Source of the DNA: Blastomussa wellsi
Taxonomy: Eukaryota > Cnidaria > Anthozoa > Scleractinia > Plerogyridae
DNA length: 64,000 bases
Direction of reading: 5' to 3'
Assembly (NCBI GenBank): GCA_947652115.1
Contig: OX393564.1
Location: forward strand, 3,731,098-3,795,097
Part shown: in pieces, positions 11,521 to 24,500 of the stretch
Numbering within the stretch: the stretch's first letter is position 1
Layout: the number at the start of each line of letters is the position of its first letter
Notes under the pieces: model-generated
The model's database searches: none
Seen by the model: the letters and a program-made list of their open reading frames with translations, nothing else
What the model was told of the DNA's origin: nothing
Translations under genes and position numbers: made by a program

Positions 11521-14500
11521 TAATAATAATGATAATAAATATAATAATAATAATAATAGTAATGATAATAATAATGATTTATTGACAGTATTTCTACATG
11601 GTATCTTTGCATCCGTCATATTAACGAAGGAACTAACTACTTAAAATCTAACTAATTACAAACGTAATAGAGATGTTGAAAACTATTGAAAAAAGTAAAA
11701 ACTACTTGCTTTTTGTATGAACTTAAACTCAGACAGTATTCTAAAGAATAAAAGTATTTTATTGCACCATACAAACATTTTACATAGTGGTATACTGACA
11801 CTGCTTACAAAAATTTCTCAATAAACTTGCCTGTTTGTTATATTATGACTTTCACTCCTTAATTTACTCATGCAACTTTAACTGGCATAGACCCTTTTCA
11901 TAAATGGCTGCCAATTGAAAATTCTTTTGTATGCATTCAAATTAGCCTCACTAAACTCGTTTGGGAGTAAAAGTTCTTTTGAATTATCAACTCAAAAACG
12001 AGGTTAGACAGGCTAATTTTAATACTTACAAAAGAATTTATAATTGGCAGCCATTTATGAAAAGGGTCTATTAGGAAGACAATTTAAGAAAGAAGGTAAT
12101 TATTTTGAAGAATTTGGCACTAGTCACAAATATTTTTCAAATCGATAAAAATAACATTTATACGATTTCGGCCAATCCAAATATCGTATACCTTTCTATT
12201 CGTATTGTAATAGCCCAAATTCGAGATATCAAAACTCTGACATGACTCCGCGGCTTTGTTGCATCAGTTCCTTATCACGCACCTGCAGCTGTGCACTGTA
12301 CGTTGATCTTAAAATATATTTTTTATCTTCGTCTAATACAAACAGAATATAGTCAGACCTGCTTCATCAGTAGCACTATGCCTACAAGATTTCTGGTTAC
12401 AGTATAAATGCTAATATAATCTACATTTATCGGTGTAGGTGCACACGAGAGACTTGGCAGTACCTCTGTACAACAGGCGATACAAGTGGAACAGCTCTTT
12501 GCTCATGAGAGTTTCAGCATGGGACACCTGAGAAATGACATCGCCCTTTTAAAACTAAGCACACCAGCAACGCTTAGCGACAAAGTGAACACTGTCTGTC
12601 TTCCAACACAAGGATCCCGAATTCCTGACGGGCATAATTGTTATATCACAGGTATGGTGTTCGGAAATGTTTTTCGTCTGTTCCCAATAGGCCATTTCCG
12701 AGTTCCCTTTTCCCTCTGTTTCAAAACGAGTCTAAGTGCGAAACTATTCATATGGAAATGAGCTTGTTTTGCTTGAGAATGAAGATGCAGGTAAAACATA
12801 TCTGCATATGAATGGTTTCGCACTTAGACTCGTTTTGACACTGAGGCAAAAGAGAACTCGGAAATGGCCAATTGCGACGACATTTTACCAAAGAAGGAAA
12901 ATTGTATTTAAAGTAGTTACGTGCATCGCATTATTTGTTTTGTATTGCGACAGAATTGTTTTCCAAGACTTTATTGCATAACATCTTGCTTATTGGTATA
13001 TTCACAGGTTTGGAGCTCATGTCTGCATGCCATACCTTTGAACATTAAGGTCATATATAATAAGGCGTAGGGCGGCCATTATAAAAATAAAGAATATATA
13101 TTTTCATTGTTAGGACATGTGGTTATGCTTCTGCTTATGTTTATTTCTGTTGAAAACCAGCATTCAGTTTTCGTTTCTTGATAAATTACTTTTCTAGGAT
13201 GGGGGTTGACAGAAGGTGGCGGTAACGCGGCAGACATCTTGCAACAAGCCATGCTTCCGGTGCAAAACCCGTCCACGTGCTCCATTGTGAACGGCCCCCT
13301 GGCACCAGTTGACGAGGCCACCATGATCTGTGCAGGAAGTGGCCAAGCGAACCAGGCTGGTGGCTGTCAAGGAGACAGTGGTGGACCTTACGTGTGCCTG
13401 GAGAATGGCACGTGGGTTCTGAGAGGGGCTGTTAGCTGGGGCCATGGAATGTGCATCACCGAACACTTCACTGTTTTTGCCCGAGTCAGTTCATTTAGGA
13501 ACTGGATCGACGAGAAAATGGGCGGTGAGTATAAATCGAGGAGCCCAAAAGTGTGACTAATACTCTTAATTAATTCACATCCTTTTATGCAATTAGGAAC
13601 AAAGGAAATCTTGTGGTTGGATGAAATCCGCAAGAAATAATGTAAACACACTTTTTGTTAGTATATACCTCGTAAGTGAATATACAGGGATTTCAAGCAC
13701 TCTGATTGGTTAACTGGGACTCCTGAGGTGATTAGCCAGTACTATTCACCTCCGAGCTGAGCCGAAGAGAAACAAAATGGCTCCGCGGTAACCGGAGGGG
13801 AAATTATTTCGATAAACAAGAAAGCTGTTACCAAAATAAAACTGACAACAATGTTTGGTTTAACAGTCTTTAATGGCAAGTTATTTAATATTTCCATCCT
13901 CATATTGTAAGGCGAAAAATCAAATTAAAATGCCTTGTTTACTTTTAATCGAAGCCGATGAAAACGTTATGTTTTGCGGCATGTTTCCGACAGCAAGATG
14001 AATTTCAATTCAATTGAAGAGATGAAAGTACGTTAAACAAGTGCCTCCAGAGGGCCTATTTGTCCGCAAGAACTTTACCGCTATTCGCACGCTGCTTGAC
14101 AGGCATCTAACAATTCCATCACTAAAGCATTTTCCATGATCTGCGTCCCTTCTCTTACAAAAGCAAACAAAATCCTCCTCAATCATTTAAAATCTCTCAC
14201 AAATGACGCGACATAGCTCCGAAAGCCGATTGGAAAGAGAAAATCCGTTGAGGTCCAGCGTCATGTTCATGGCCTGATTCCTCTCCTGGCGCCGAGACAT
14301 TTCACGACCAGCACGTTCTAGTTCACCGTCCATCTCCCAGACAGCAGTTCCCAGCAAAACATGTAACAGTTAATGCACTTTTTCGTGCAAAACAGAGCGT
14401 CAGATAGAAAATACTGTAGATCATGCAATGCTCAAAAATAAAAAAATAGACAACTTGACAAGTAATTTCACTTATATTTTGTTTTGTTATTTTCGTATTA

Positions 14501-16149
14501 AAATGATGTAAATATATTGTAAATAAACATTGAATTGAATTTTTATCGTTCGCTTCTTTTCACTTCGTTTACTTGATCACCTGACTTATCATGAGACTTT
14601 GTGAGCGCGGATGAGTATCGCATGGCGCGCGCCAAATTTCTGACCATTTGTCGAAAAATTGTCAGAAATAAAGTGATGTTTTGATTCGTTAGTGATTCAA
14701 CTTATGTGGTATATACTAAAACAATTGTTCACCTCAGTGTCGGTGAAAGTAGTGGATATATATCCACCATTATTATATGAGTACTGGGATTTACTTTAAA
14801 CAAAGCTGTCAAATAAAAATGATCTGACAAAGACTAGAAACAATGTGATTGGTCATAAGATTTTTCTTACAAGTGAAAAATATCGTATGGCCAATCACAG
14901 TCTGCATACGAAATTTTTCACTAGTGAAAAAAGTCGTATCGGTTTTCCCGCCTTTTTGGGCGGCCCGCCAAGGTTTATGAAAGTGTTTGCAACGTTTCCT
15001 ACTTGCCGAGTCGAAACTGATCAAGGCTTCAAAGTTTGCAGATATTGACAGTTCAGTAGAAAAATTTATCGACGATCAATGAATTTGCTCAAGGAATTTC
15101 TGACGCTGAAGAACGACGAAATCTTGAGATATTGAAGAAATTCCCTCGAAGGAGCGGAATCATACGTGAGCTAATACTTGCAGAAACTCATCAACTGCCA
15201 AACGTAAGCTTAATTCTTTTTGAACGGGCATTGCTTTTTTTCCTGAAATGAACTATTTTCAAGTACAGTTCGTCTCGTTACGCATATTCATATTCAGTAT
15301 TTTAGACGTCTTAACAACATTGAGTGTGTCTAAATAACGGCGATATTGGATGAGTTCGCAACTTCTTTGTCTTGTCACCATTTGACTGCGATACAAAGTT
15401 ATAAATATTTGTAAGATCTCAGTGCTCATATAATAAATTAATTATTTCATGGTTAGCTTGCCTGTACGACTTTTATTCACTTGTTGTGAAGAATCGCAAA
15501 CTCACTCGTTCGCTGCGCTCACTCCTTCGTTTGCGATTCGTCACAACTTGTGAATAAAAATCGTACGCGCTCACCAACCATGAAGTAATCTCTATCTATT
15601 CACCTCCACTTCGGTGAATAAATGTTTTACTATTTCTTATTCAAATAGTTGTCCAATACTCAACTATCAGTTAAACTTCATTCAGACCCTCAATTTTGTA
15701 ATGCATTTTTACATATTTTCTGCTTGATCTTATTTTCAGATGTCGGAGGAAGTGGGGCAGGTAATTACAGGCATAAAAAATTTTAACAAGGGTTATTTTT
15801 CATTGTCAACGACTTTAATATTTAGAGGCCCTATTAGGGGTTTTTGGGATACGGGATATTTGGGTAAAAAAATATAGGGATACGGGATATTTGGGGGAAA
15901 AATTAACGGGATACGGGATATTTAAACAAGGGATTCGGGGATATCGAACAGAACATAAAGGTTGGAGATAGAAACCACCGCAATTAACGGGATACGGGAT
16001 ATTTAGGCCAAAAATTAATCGGATACGGGATAGTCAGACCACCTAATGGGGCCTCATTTTGGGAAAAAGGTAATATTCGAATTCAATTTGAAAACTGAAA
16101 AATATCAACGGTTTTTGTTTTTCTTTTCTTGTTTTCAGCTCTGGAATAG
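10415..16149 (+). CDS. Secreted S1 serine protease with short linker and lost ShKT tail
   Basis: Six exons: 10415-10469, 11194-11415, 12439-12651, 13198-13524, 15740-15760, 16139-16149; every intron is phase 1; 282 residues. Residues 1 to about 18 form a signal peptide. The activation site is Ser-Arg28|Val-Val-Gly-Gly. The triad is His73 (TAAHC), Asp126 (NDIALL) and Ser224 (GDSGGP). Pocket residues before the catalytic Ser are Gly-Gly-Cys-Gln, unlike trypsin. Exon 4 is not split before GDSGGP. Exon 5 encodes a short Val-Gly-Gly-Ser-Gly-Ala linker in the position of the Gly exon of the paralogues, and exon 6 adds Ala-Leu-Glu and TAG where ShKT would begin. If the GTGAGT donor after 13524 is not used, reading continues 10 codons to a stop at 13556. 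Exons 5 and 6 rest on splice signals and phase only, so they are less certain than exons 1-4. Confidence 0.87.
11455..11577. repeat. AAT/AAC microsatellite in intron 2
   Basis: About 120 bp of imperfect (AAT)n with AAC and GAT variants. Poly-Tyr/Ile/Asn ORFs over it are artefacts. Confidence 0.9.
11888..12070. repeat. Palindromic MITE, TAGACCCTTTTCATAAATGG ends
   Basis: Left end TAGACCCTTTTCATAAATGG and right end CCATTTATGAAAAGGGTCTA are exact inverted copies. A degraded relative lies at 63505-63641. Located in intron 2 of the 10415 protease. Confidence 0.85.
12690..12869. repeat. Palindromic MITE, GGCCATTTCCGAGTTC ends
   Basis: GGCCATTTCCGAGTTC at the left and GAACTCGGAAATGGCC at the right. 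Inner arms TCAAAACGAGTCTAAGTGCG and CGCACTTAGACTCGTTTTGA are also inverted copies. It lies 38 bp after the exon carrying the catalytic Asp. Confidence 0.85.
15462..15585. repeat. Palindromic element with GAGTGAGCGCAGCGAACGAG-type core
   Basis: GTACGACTTTTATTCAC...GTGAATAAAAATCGTAC ends surround inverted ACTCACTCGTTCGCTGCGCTC. A related core occurs at 56940-57085. Confidence 0.7.
15825..16055. repeat. Dispersed repeat with GGGATACGGGATATTT iterations, copy 1
   Basis: Ends GAGGCCCTATTAGGGG and CCTAATGGGGCCTC are inverted repeats; four or more GGGATACGGGATA(T/G) units lie between. A second copy is at 30498-30656. It fills most of the intron before the last exon of the 10415 protease. Confidence 0.8.
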
Positions 16150-16168
16150 AGACGCTTGTGCTTCAAGA

Positions 16169-16174
16169 AATAAA
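16169..16174 (+). terminator. Probable polyadenylation signal of the 10415 protease
   Basis: AATAAA 20 nt after the TAG at 16147-16149. Confidence 0.5.
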
Positions 16175-16594
16175 AAAATAACTAGTAGTAATAATTCACT
16201 GTTGTACAACAAGAACTAGCAATAAATATGAGTAGAAACCTTAATGTGCTGTTTCAACTGATTTTCCCCATTTTCCCGATGGTCGTGGATAATCTGTGAC
16301 AACGTATCCCTCGCCGATGGACCCAAGTTTACGGTGTGGACACATCCGTAGGTGGGAACTTTGGGAGAGCACGCCATTATACGGAAAATCCGAACAGTTC
16401 GAGGGAGCGTGAGGTCACGCTATTTGATCTACTGTTTTATCGTCTTTATTCAAGTGATCACGAGAATTTTCCATAAAATTAATAAATTGACAGCAGTTTC
16501 TCATCGTATGTCCTGTTATTTTTAATGAATTTCGACATCACATTGACAAACTAACCGTGTGGATCGAGTTGAAACGCAGAATACTTTGAAAAAA

Positions 16595-16751
16595 GGCCAC
16601 TTCGGAAATACCATAATACCAAAATTTTGCATAAGCATTGTTTTTGTTTTCTCTTTGGACCATTGTAAGTACCACGAGAAACTGGAAACAATGCTTATGC
16701 AAAATTTTGGGGGAACAAGCACAGAGTATTATGGTATTTTCCGAAGTGGCC
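16595..16751. repeat. Palindromic MITE, GGCCACTTCGGAAA ends, copy 1
   Basis: Left GGCCACTTCGGAAATACC and right GGTATTTTCCGAAGTGGCC are inverted; inner arms CAAAATTTTGCATAAGCATT are inverted too. A left-arm copy occurs at 59213-59322. Confidence 0.85.
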
Positions 16752-17771
16752 CATGACGAGACATGAAAAACTGCCGTCAATTTGTTTTATTTTTCTACCA
16801 TGACAAATCGAAGCAAAAAGGTTTAAGCGCAAACTCGCCTTCGCTAACTGAGTAAAACCTGAAATTCTTTTAGCGAAAACGAATTCGAGATTTGTAGCAT
16901 CATAAACTACAAACCTCGTAAGGTAACCCAGAGACAAAATGTAAAACAAAGAATTTCAATAGATGGTTTTCACGGTTCTAGTCCACCAACATGGCCACCG
17001 TGACGTCACGTGAAAACGATCTATAACCTTTTTTTCCATTCGTCAGCAGACACTGTGCATAAATGGTGCCCAAATTTGAATAACAATACTTTATACATTT
17101 CGAAAAATCCGTTTTTCTATGCGAATTGTAAGACACGAGCTCCCATTTCTAATTAATATTAGTAGAAACTCAGCTGTGTTCTTTTGGAAATGCTTGAATC
17201 TGATGGGTTCTCCGACTGTTTTCTATTTCCCTACTAGAAGATAGGTATCCATGTTCTATAAGAAAATGATTCCCACTTGAGGTCTAGCAAAAAAGCAAAA
17301 GAGCATTATTTTCTTATAGGACATTGGGAAACGCACCTTCTAGCTGGTTTAGAATATAGCATTAAAAAATCCTACAAAATCTTCTCCTTGTTCGTATTTC
17401 TGGCACTCGATGCTCAACAGCTCGTTCATATTTTCGTCTCCCCAGTCACCTGAACTGAATATTTGTTTTATCAGCCATAATAAAGGAAATAAAAAGACAA
17501 CTTTAAAAGATTGTCGCCGCCATTTTTTTTTTCAATTCGCAGCGCAACATAAACTACATCAGGGGTACCGGGCTTCTATAGCTTTTGCCCTTGTTCTATT
17601 AAAAATAAAGCCCGCTAAGATTCAATGGCGAGCATACAGGGCTATATTCTAATCGCGGATAGAAAACGATCGCTCGCGCGTTGCTCTTTGAAGGCAAGAT
17701 TTTTCTTGATTTTTCGCTTTAAAATACATAAAATGTAGCTTTTGGAATGCAATCCTTTCCTTGTTTTCTAT

Positions 17772-17806
<35 letters not shown>

Positions 17807-18521
17807 ATCGTTGACTAATCGAAAACTCGCCGAGCTCGTAGTCTAATTGTTAAATAATAAATGATAATAATAGTTTATTTAAAAAGCTCACACATCCATT
17901 TGCTCGAGGCGCGCACTTTGCAAAATTATCCCTAAACCATAAAGTACTCAAGAAATAAAAAGTTACAAATAACAAATTTATAAATTGGGAAGTCTTTGTG
18001 TACAGTTTTGTGTTTTGTGTGCAAAAGTCAAAAATATACCCAACCAGGTTTTCTTTTCACAAACAGTTGAAAAAAAACAGCAGGAAAGAACCAATTCAAG
18101 TGCACGTGATTGACACGCAAACGGCGTAGGTGTCCAATTACAGGTATCCAAATTAAATTTGAAGTAAGTTGGTTGACGGCGGGCCAATTATAGCGCCAAA
18201 AATGCCAATCAATAACAACGATTAAAAATTTGAAGAAAAAGTATAAAAAATTTTTGAGTTTGAAAGAAATGTTTGTGACAGAAGAGAAGTTTCTGTCGAA
18301 ACAAGTCTTTCAAAGTTGAAAAGTTTTATCATTTCAGTCTTTAAAGTTATCTTTTTGACTTGCCTGCTACTATCAAGACCCTTTAGATACGATTAAACCA
18401 AGCGCATTATTTTATCATCTAGTCAGCAAGTAAGCAAAGTCTATTCCATAATCCCATTTTATAATATTAAATTTAAGCTGTCATTTTCTTGTATACAGCA
18501 CTGCGCCAAATGAAAAATATT

Positions 18522-18712
18522 CTAGAGTATTCTAGCCTCGAATATGTCAGTGTGATGCCATAGAATCCTAGAGTATTCAAGGCGTACGCTATACGTGAAG
18601 TACACCTGGAGTATTCAAGAGTATTCGATTTGAATACGTGAAGTGCCCCTGGTGTATTCACGAGTATTCAATATTGAATACGTGATGCACACCCGGAGTG
18701 TTCAATTTGAAT
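18522..18712. repeat. Degenerate minisatellite, units around GAATACGTGAAGTGC
   Basis: At least four diverged units of roughly 45-60 bp, each with a GTATTCAA/GAGTATTC core and an ACGTGAAGT-C-CC-GG segment. Confidence 0.6.
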
Positions 18713-19626
18713 ATGGAAAACAGGCCGGATCCTAATAGGATATCCCAGGGGTATTTCGAATCAGGCGTACTACGTCGGAAAATTTCAGTATACGAGGCGT
18801 GTACCGAGTCGTATTCGAGCGAATTCTGGCCCGAATATTTGGTTTTTCGCGCAGGGCAGGTAGTTGAATTTGCAAGATGCATATAAGATTGCGTATATTT
18901 GTGACTTTCTGCCAACCATATCCTTATGGATAATTTGGGCTTGTAATAATGCTGTTATAACAACCAACTTATCATTTTTTCGAACAGTTGATGGGACTGA
19001 TTATATTTTTTGGGAATGCTCTTGGGCTAACTTGTTTAATAAATGACAAGAGAACTCCAAAGCGCTTATTAAAAAAAAGTTCATGTGAAATCAGATGCCC
19101 GCTAAGTTGTAAAGTTTTAGAGAGCCAGAACACTGCCTGTAAATTTGTTGAAATTCTATTTTCGAACCGCCATTTTAGAAATTACTTTGCAGTCTGGCCG
19201 CATAAGCGGACGTCAGATAGCTAATATTAGCCCAATTTCGCAGAAAGAGCTACCAAATTTAAACACCATTGCTATTGTTTTATGTGTCATTCAATTTTGT
19301 TTCAGCAGTTGTACTGCAGCTGCAAACTGGTTTGAAAGATGTTGTTTAAAAAACATTGACACTTCAATATTTCCCGTTTATTTGCAGACAAGAACCTGCC
19401 AAGGGAATGGTCAGTTTAACGTTCTTTCAACCTATCCAGACCAGAGTGGGGAGCCAGTTATCAGTTTTCAATATTTAACAAAAAGCTGCGAAACTTTGCG
19501 GCTTTGTCTACAATTTAGCTGTGTACAATTTTGCACAACAGGTAATTGTGCCTTGGAAATTGATGTAACAGAGAATTTTCTTGACTCGTAAATTGCACAC
19601 ATAAATATTGATTTCACATATAATTT

Positions 19627-19796
19627 TGTTTTATCAACTAGGTTGATAATGTGAATTGGACACCGTAAAGAGATTCAAGAGCTGACGTTTGGAGCGTTAG
19701 CCCTTCGCTCCGACGAAGGGCTAAGGCTCGAATTGTCAGCTCTTGAATCTCTTTACGGTGGCCAATTCACATTATCAACCCAGTTGATAAAACCAA
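19627..19796. repeat. Palindromic MITE, GTTTTATCAACT ends
   Basis: GTTTTATCAACTAGGTTGAT at the left is inverted as ATCAACCCAGTTGATAAAAC at the right; arms continue through GTGAATTGG and CACCGTAAAGAGATTCAAGAGCTGAC into a hairpin core GCCCTTCG/CGAAGGGC. The same ends occur at 3355-3575 and a core fragment near 62310-62345. Confidence 0.85.
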
Positions 19797-19888
19797 ATTA
19801 CATTGTTATACTTCCCGCTCATACTGTTTTTACTGTTTAGTTTAAACACATTAGACGTTCTAGGTGAATTTATTAAGGTTCTCTGTAT

Positions 19889-20190
19889 AAGGTAAGGTAA
19901 GTCTGCTGTCGGGCCTAGTGGCCCATCAGGCCGGTGCTTATCCCCGGTTTCATAGCATGAAGCGACAGAGAGTATTTCTACTCCCCCCTGGATGGGATGC
20001 TAGTCCATCGCAGGGTTACCCCCCAGCAGTAAATTCGCCGGTACCCATTTGTACACCTGGGTGAAGAGAGGCACTGTGAGAGTAAAGTGTCTTGCCCAAG
20101 AACACAACGCAATGCCCCGGCCAGGACTCGAACCCGGACCGTCCGATCCAGAGTCCAGCGCACTAACCATTAGGCCACTGCGCCTCCCCT
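19889..20190 (-). mobile_element. Full-length tRNA-derived SINE with 13-bp target-site duplication
   Basis: Minus strand: tRNA-like head with TGGCCTAATGGTTAGTGCGC (A-box region) and CCGGGTTCGAGTCC (B box), then a body with GTGTTCTTGGGCAAGACACT, ending in a CTTACCTTACC-type tail. AGGTTCTCTGTAT occurs on both sides (19876-19888 and 20191-20203), an intact target-site duplication. Confidence 0.85.
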
Positions 20191-20541
20191 AGGTTCTCTG
20201 TATGCAGCACTAATAAAGTACTGATCAAACCTTAACTATACATTCACTACGACCAGTGTTGATGTTTCTCTGTACATATTATGCCATTATTCCCGCAGTC
20301 CTGAGTAATCGTTTTTAGCTACGTCACACATACAGTGACTTCGAAACAATGATTTGGTGGCGTGGTAGAAGGACCACCTTTTGGTTGCCAAATATCAAAT
20401 ATAGGCAACAAAAACTCAAACTTTTAAATTTGAACTACGCTGGCACAGTATATTGGCTGTCACACAAATACCAGCGTTCTGATTGGTTCTTTATTGGTCG
20501 GGATTTGCCACATTTATCGTATCCATGGAATCCTTTGTTTG

Positions 20542-20842
20542 TGGGAGACGTGGTGGTCTAATGGTTAGTGCGTTAGTGCACTGGATTCCGTATCGGACGG
20601 TCCGGGTTCGAGCTCTGACCGGGGCACTGCGTTGTGCTCTTGGGCAAGACACTTTGCTCTCACAGTGCCTCTCTTCACCCAGGAGTATAAATGAGTACCG
20701 GCGAAATAATGCTCGGGGTAACCCTGCGATTGACTAGCATCCCATCCAGAGAAAGTAAAAATATTCCTAGCTGCTAAATGCTACAGTAACCGGGATAAAC
20801 TCAAGCAGTATGAGCCACTAGGCGCGAGGCTTTACCTACCCT
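20542..20842 (+). mobile_element. tRNA-derived SINE, same family, opposite orientation
   Basis: Head GTGGTCTAATGGTTAGTGCG with B box GGGTTCGAGCTC, body CTTGGGCAAGACACTTTGCT, tail CTTTACCTACC. Flanks ATGGAATCCTTTGTTT and ATGGAAAGCTTTGTAA look like a mutated target-site duplication, so this insertion is older than its neighbour at 19889-20190. Confidence 0.75.
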
Positions 20843-21547
20843 ATGGAAAGCTTTGTAAAGCGTGCGGAAATTGGAAATCAACAAGAAATAACTGATTAGT
20901 AACAAACCTAGCTTGCATGCTACCATGGCCGCAGGCCAATAATACCCAGTACGGCCCTCGCGTTTTGTCAGTTAAAATACAAGTTATTGACCTTACTCGG
21001 TGGAATATTGGCCCGAGGAAGAGACTGCCACGACCGAGCGATGAATTTTAACAAATTCATCGTATAAAATAGGCAAATAGCATTTCACGCTGAAAAAACT
21101 TTCAAAGGTGTTTTCCCATAATTTGTATGTCGGCATTATTTTACAAGCAGAAGTCTGAGCTCATCCCCAGAATAAACATCGGAACGTGCAAAGCACTCGA
21201 TATTGTCGTAAGCAAAATTAAAACTGAAATATGAAACTCTGAATATAGAGATATAAATGCCACTTTCACTATATATTTGTCGCAATTGTTAGATAAGTTT
21301 GCCAAGACTGTTTAATGTCTATATTTCGGTGAATAACAAATTTAATTTCGTGAACTGATCTAAATTTGAACAGCCTGCAAGTGGCCCAAGTGAGTATAAT
21401 CTGCTGTAGCAACATATCAAAAATCTTTTTATGAGAAATTCTCAGTGTAAACACACCAAAGCAGGTGTATTAGGACAACAGCAACAGTTTAAATCTCCAG
21501 AATTGCAGCGCCCGTTTTAGTTTTTCGTCTTCTCGTGGATCGACAAG

Positions 21548-24500
21548 ATGGTGTCCACAAAGATGTACGTGACAATGGCCGTGGTAGCAGCGATTCTTAG
21601 GCCCTCTGTAAGCCAAAGTAAGAGACAATAGGTCTTGTTATATTCGGTTTATAGTTTCTGAATTAACTAGGTTTTATAGTGTCGTTAAGATTGCAATTGA
21701 TCTTTTCTCTACGTACAATCGAACCTCTACTAACGCCCATTAAGGGTGTCTCGTCCCGACAATGCATGCACAGATCCATGCACTATACTCTTCATTGTCG
21801 AAATCCCAAAACCGGCCAAATCGCTACGGCCAGTTAATTCTTTCCCAGCGTAATTGCCGTGCAAAGATTTTAATGCACGTGAAATCTTTACTATACTCTG
21901 AGGTATGGCAATTACACTGCTACGAGAAAAAAAAATGTTATGTAAATAACCATTTGAGAGTGCGATCTCTCATGTTTAGTTAATGGTTTCTACCTTAACT
22001 AGGTTTTACAGTGTGGTTAAGATTGCAAACGATCTTTTCTCTTCGTAAAATTGAACCTCTACTAACGTCCATCAACAGTGTCTCGTCCCGACAATGCATG
22101 CATCGATTCATGCACTTTACTCTTATTGTCAAAATCCCTATAACGGCGAAATCACTGCGGCCAGTTGTCTTTCCGATGGCTGCTGTTGTGGAAAGATTCT
22201 AATGCATATGAAATATTTACTGTGAGGTGTCGCAAATACACTGCTCCGAGAAGAAAAAAAGGAATGCTATGCAGTAAATGACCAATTGAGATGCGATCTC
22301 TCATTTTTAAAACTGTAATGAATAATCCATAGTTGCCACTTCAGTTACAAGACCAAATTTCTCTTGCTAGCAAATGGAAACAAAAGCAGCATTCTGCTAA
22401 CATTAGTCAGAACTGGCCGGTAAGACCTGTATATTTGAAAAAATGTATCGCAATGGCGAATGAAAGAGACGGAACAGTCTGGCCCTAGATACCTTACGGT
22501 ACTGGTTTCGTGAGTGCAGGATTTTTCAAAATTTTGTTTTTTTAGGCTGCGGACAGCGAATGACATCCAGAGTTGTCAACGGACAGAATGCACAGCGCCA
22601 CGCCTGGCCCTGGCAGATTTCTCTCAGGGTAAACGGACGCCATATCTGCGGGGGATCAATCATCGGCTCAACGTGGATTCTGACTGCTTCTCACTGTGTT
22701 GAGAGAAACCCATCTCCCAGGGGATACACTGTCGTTGTTGGTAAGTTACTATTCTGTAAGGGAGCTCCATCACTCGGATATTCTGCGACTAACCAAGTTC
22801 CCCTTAAAATGGAGGAAATCCCTTAATAATAGTTTACTAAGGAAGAAAAACGAAGCCCCATGTGCCACCAGACACTCTGGATCCTAAAGAAGAAGAAGAA
22901 GAAGAAGAAGAAGAAGGAAGAAACACATCAAAGATATGAAAAGATGATACTAAACCAAAAAGAAACAAGAATGGTTACGTCACGATATTTTGAGTCATTT
23001 TTCGTGACAAACTAAATTACCTTAAAATGTAGGAAACTTGCAAATAACAGTTTAGAAAGGACGAAAAACACCAAAGCGTTTAAGGATGGAGAAGATTGAG
23101 ACGGATTACAAATGACGAGTTTGAATAATTTAGACTAAATTTTTCAATATGCACAAACCATCATGATCGTTACATTTTCGCCTTATAATACCAAAAGAAG
23201 ATTCCAACACATTTTCTATTTATATTACGCGATTTTAAGTATAAAAAATATCTAATTTTTTTAGACAAGCACACATATGAAAGCTACGTAGTAAAAAAGG
23301 AATTACAGTTGGCAACAAAACGCCGTCACAACTCGAATTCTTAAATATCATCGGAACACGTCTTGCTAGAAGTAGACAGTTAACACTTCACAACAACAAT
23401 TGAACAATTTGTCAGCTTTAAACGAGTAATAATGTTTATTACAACTGACTATATAGACAGGGATTTCAATTTTGCACCAGTTTTGTGTTAAAAATAAAAC
23501 CGTTATTTAAAAAGAGGAAGAACAGCACAAATGACAATTAGAACAACAGAAGTCATTTTACTGACATCCTATAACTTTTCATCCCATTTATAGGAGCACA
23601 CGCCCAGCGTGAACGACCAAGCAACGATCAAGTATTTGGTCTGCGGAGAGTGATAATGCACGAGCGATATCGTCAGTTGAATTACGATGTAGCTCTCCTT
23701 CAACTAAACAGGCCTATCCAGATGAGCAACAAGGCCAAACCCGTTTGTTTACCACAGCATGGGAGTAGAGCTCGACCTGGAACACAATGTTACATTACAG
23801 GTTAACGCTATTTATATAGCATTACTTAAGGTGGCTCGATCGGATTTTTGAGTGACGATACCTTTAAACTTTGGGCAGCTAGTGTACCGCCAAAGAGTAT
23901 CTGACAGAAAATCAATTGCTCCAAGTGCACTAGAGAAATATCAAAGTTTCAAATGAAATACGTCTTATCGTGATCGGCGTTACCATAGTAACGCAGTGAC
24001 GTCATGCCCCACTTTACTCGAGAACGAATAACTTGTCACCAGGAGATAATTTTGGAAAACTCTTCCTGGGCCTTTGACCTGACATACTTTTCTTGAGGTC
24101 TGCTAAATTTGAAGAATTTTTATAAGAGCGATTTCGAGAAAATTAATGGCGAAGTTTTAAGGTGTTAGAATACAACAAAATCGTATTACTTCCTGAATGT
24201 TATTAAAAAGTTTGTTCACTAGGCCTGATGTGAGATGACTTTGGTCTGAAATAAATTGAACAGCATCCAATTACATTTGGTGAAAATCTTGGCAAAATCG
24301 TTCTATTCAATTTCTGAAAACACTGGCTTGACTATCAATAGGAGTGAAGCGTTTTCGCCAAAATTGACACTATTCAATTTATTTCAGACCAAAGTCATCT
24401 TACATCAGGCCTGGTTAACAAACTTTTTAATAACATTCAGTAACTGATACGATTTTGTTGTATTTTAACACCTTAAAACTTCACCATAAACTTTCTCGAA

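Larger units (their letters stand above)
16150..21547. other. Intergenic region rich in repeats
   Basis: Contains palindromic MITEs (16595-16751, 19627-19796), a degenerate minisatellite (18522-18712) and two SINEs (19889-20190, 20542-20842). A 148-residue Cys-containing ORF at 19145-19591 has no recognisable domain, signal peptide or supporting exon structure and is not called. Confidence 0.6.

Noticed and set aside
11139..11612. 157-residue minus-strand ORF with Tyr/Leu runs
   Set aside because: Translation of an AAT microsatellite plus the antisense of the protease His exon.
19145..19591. 148-residue Cys-containing ORF
   Set aside because: Considered as a secreted Cys-rich protein, but the Cys spacing fits no ShKT pattern, the hydrophobic stretch is internal and no exon structure supports it.
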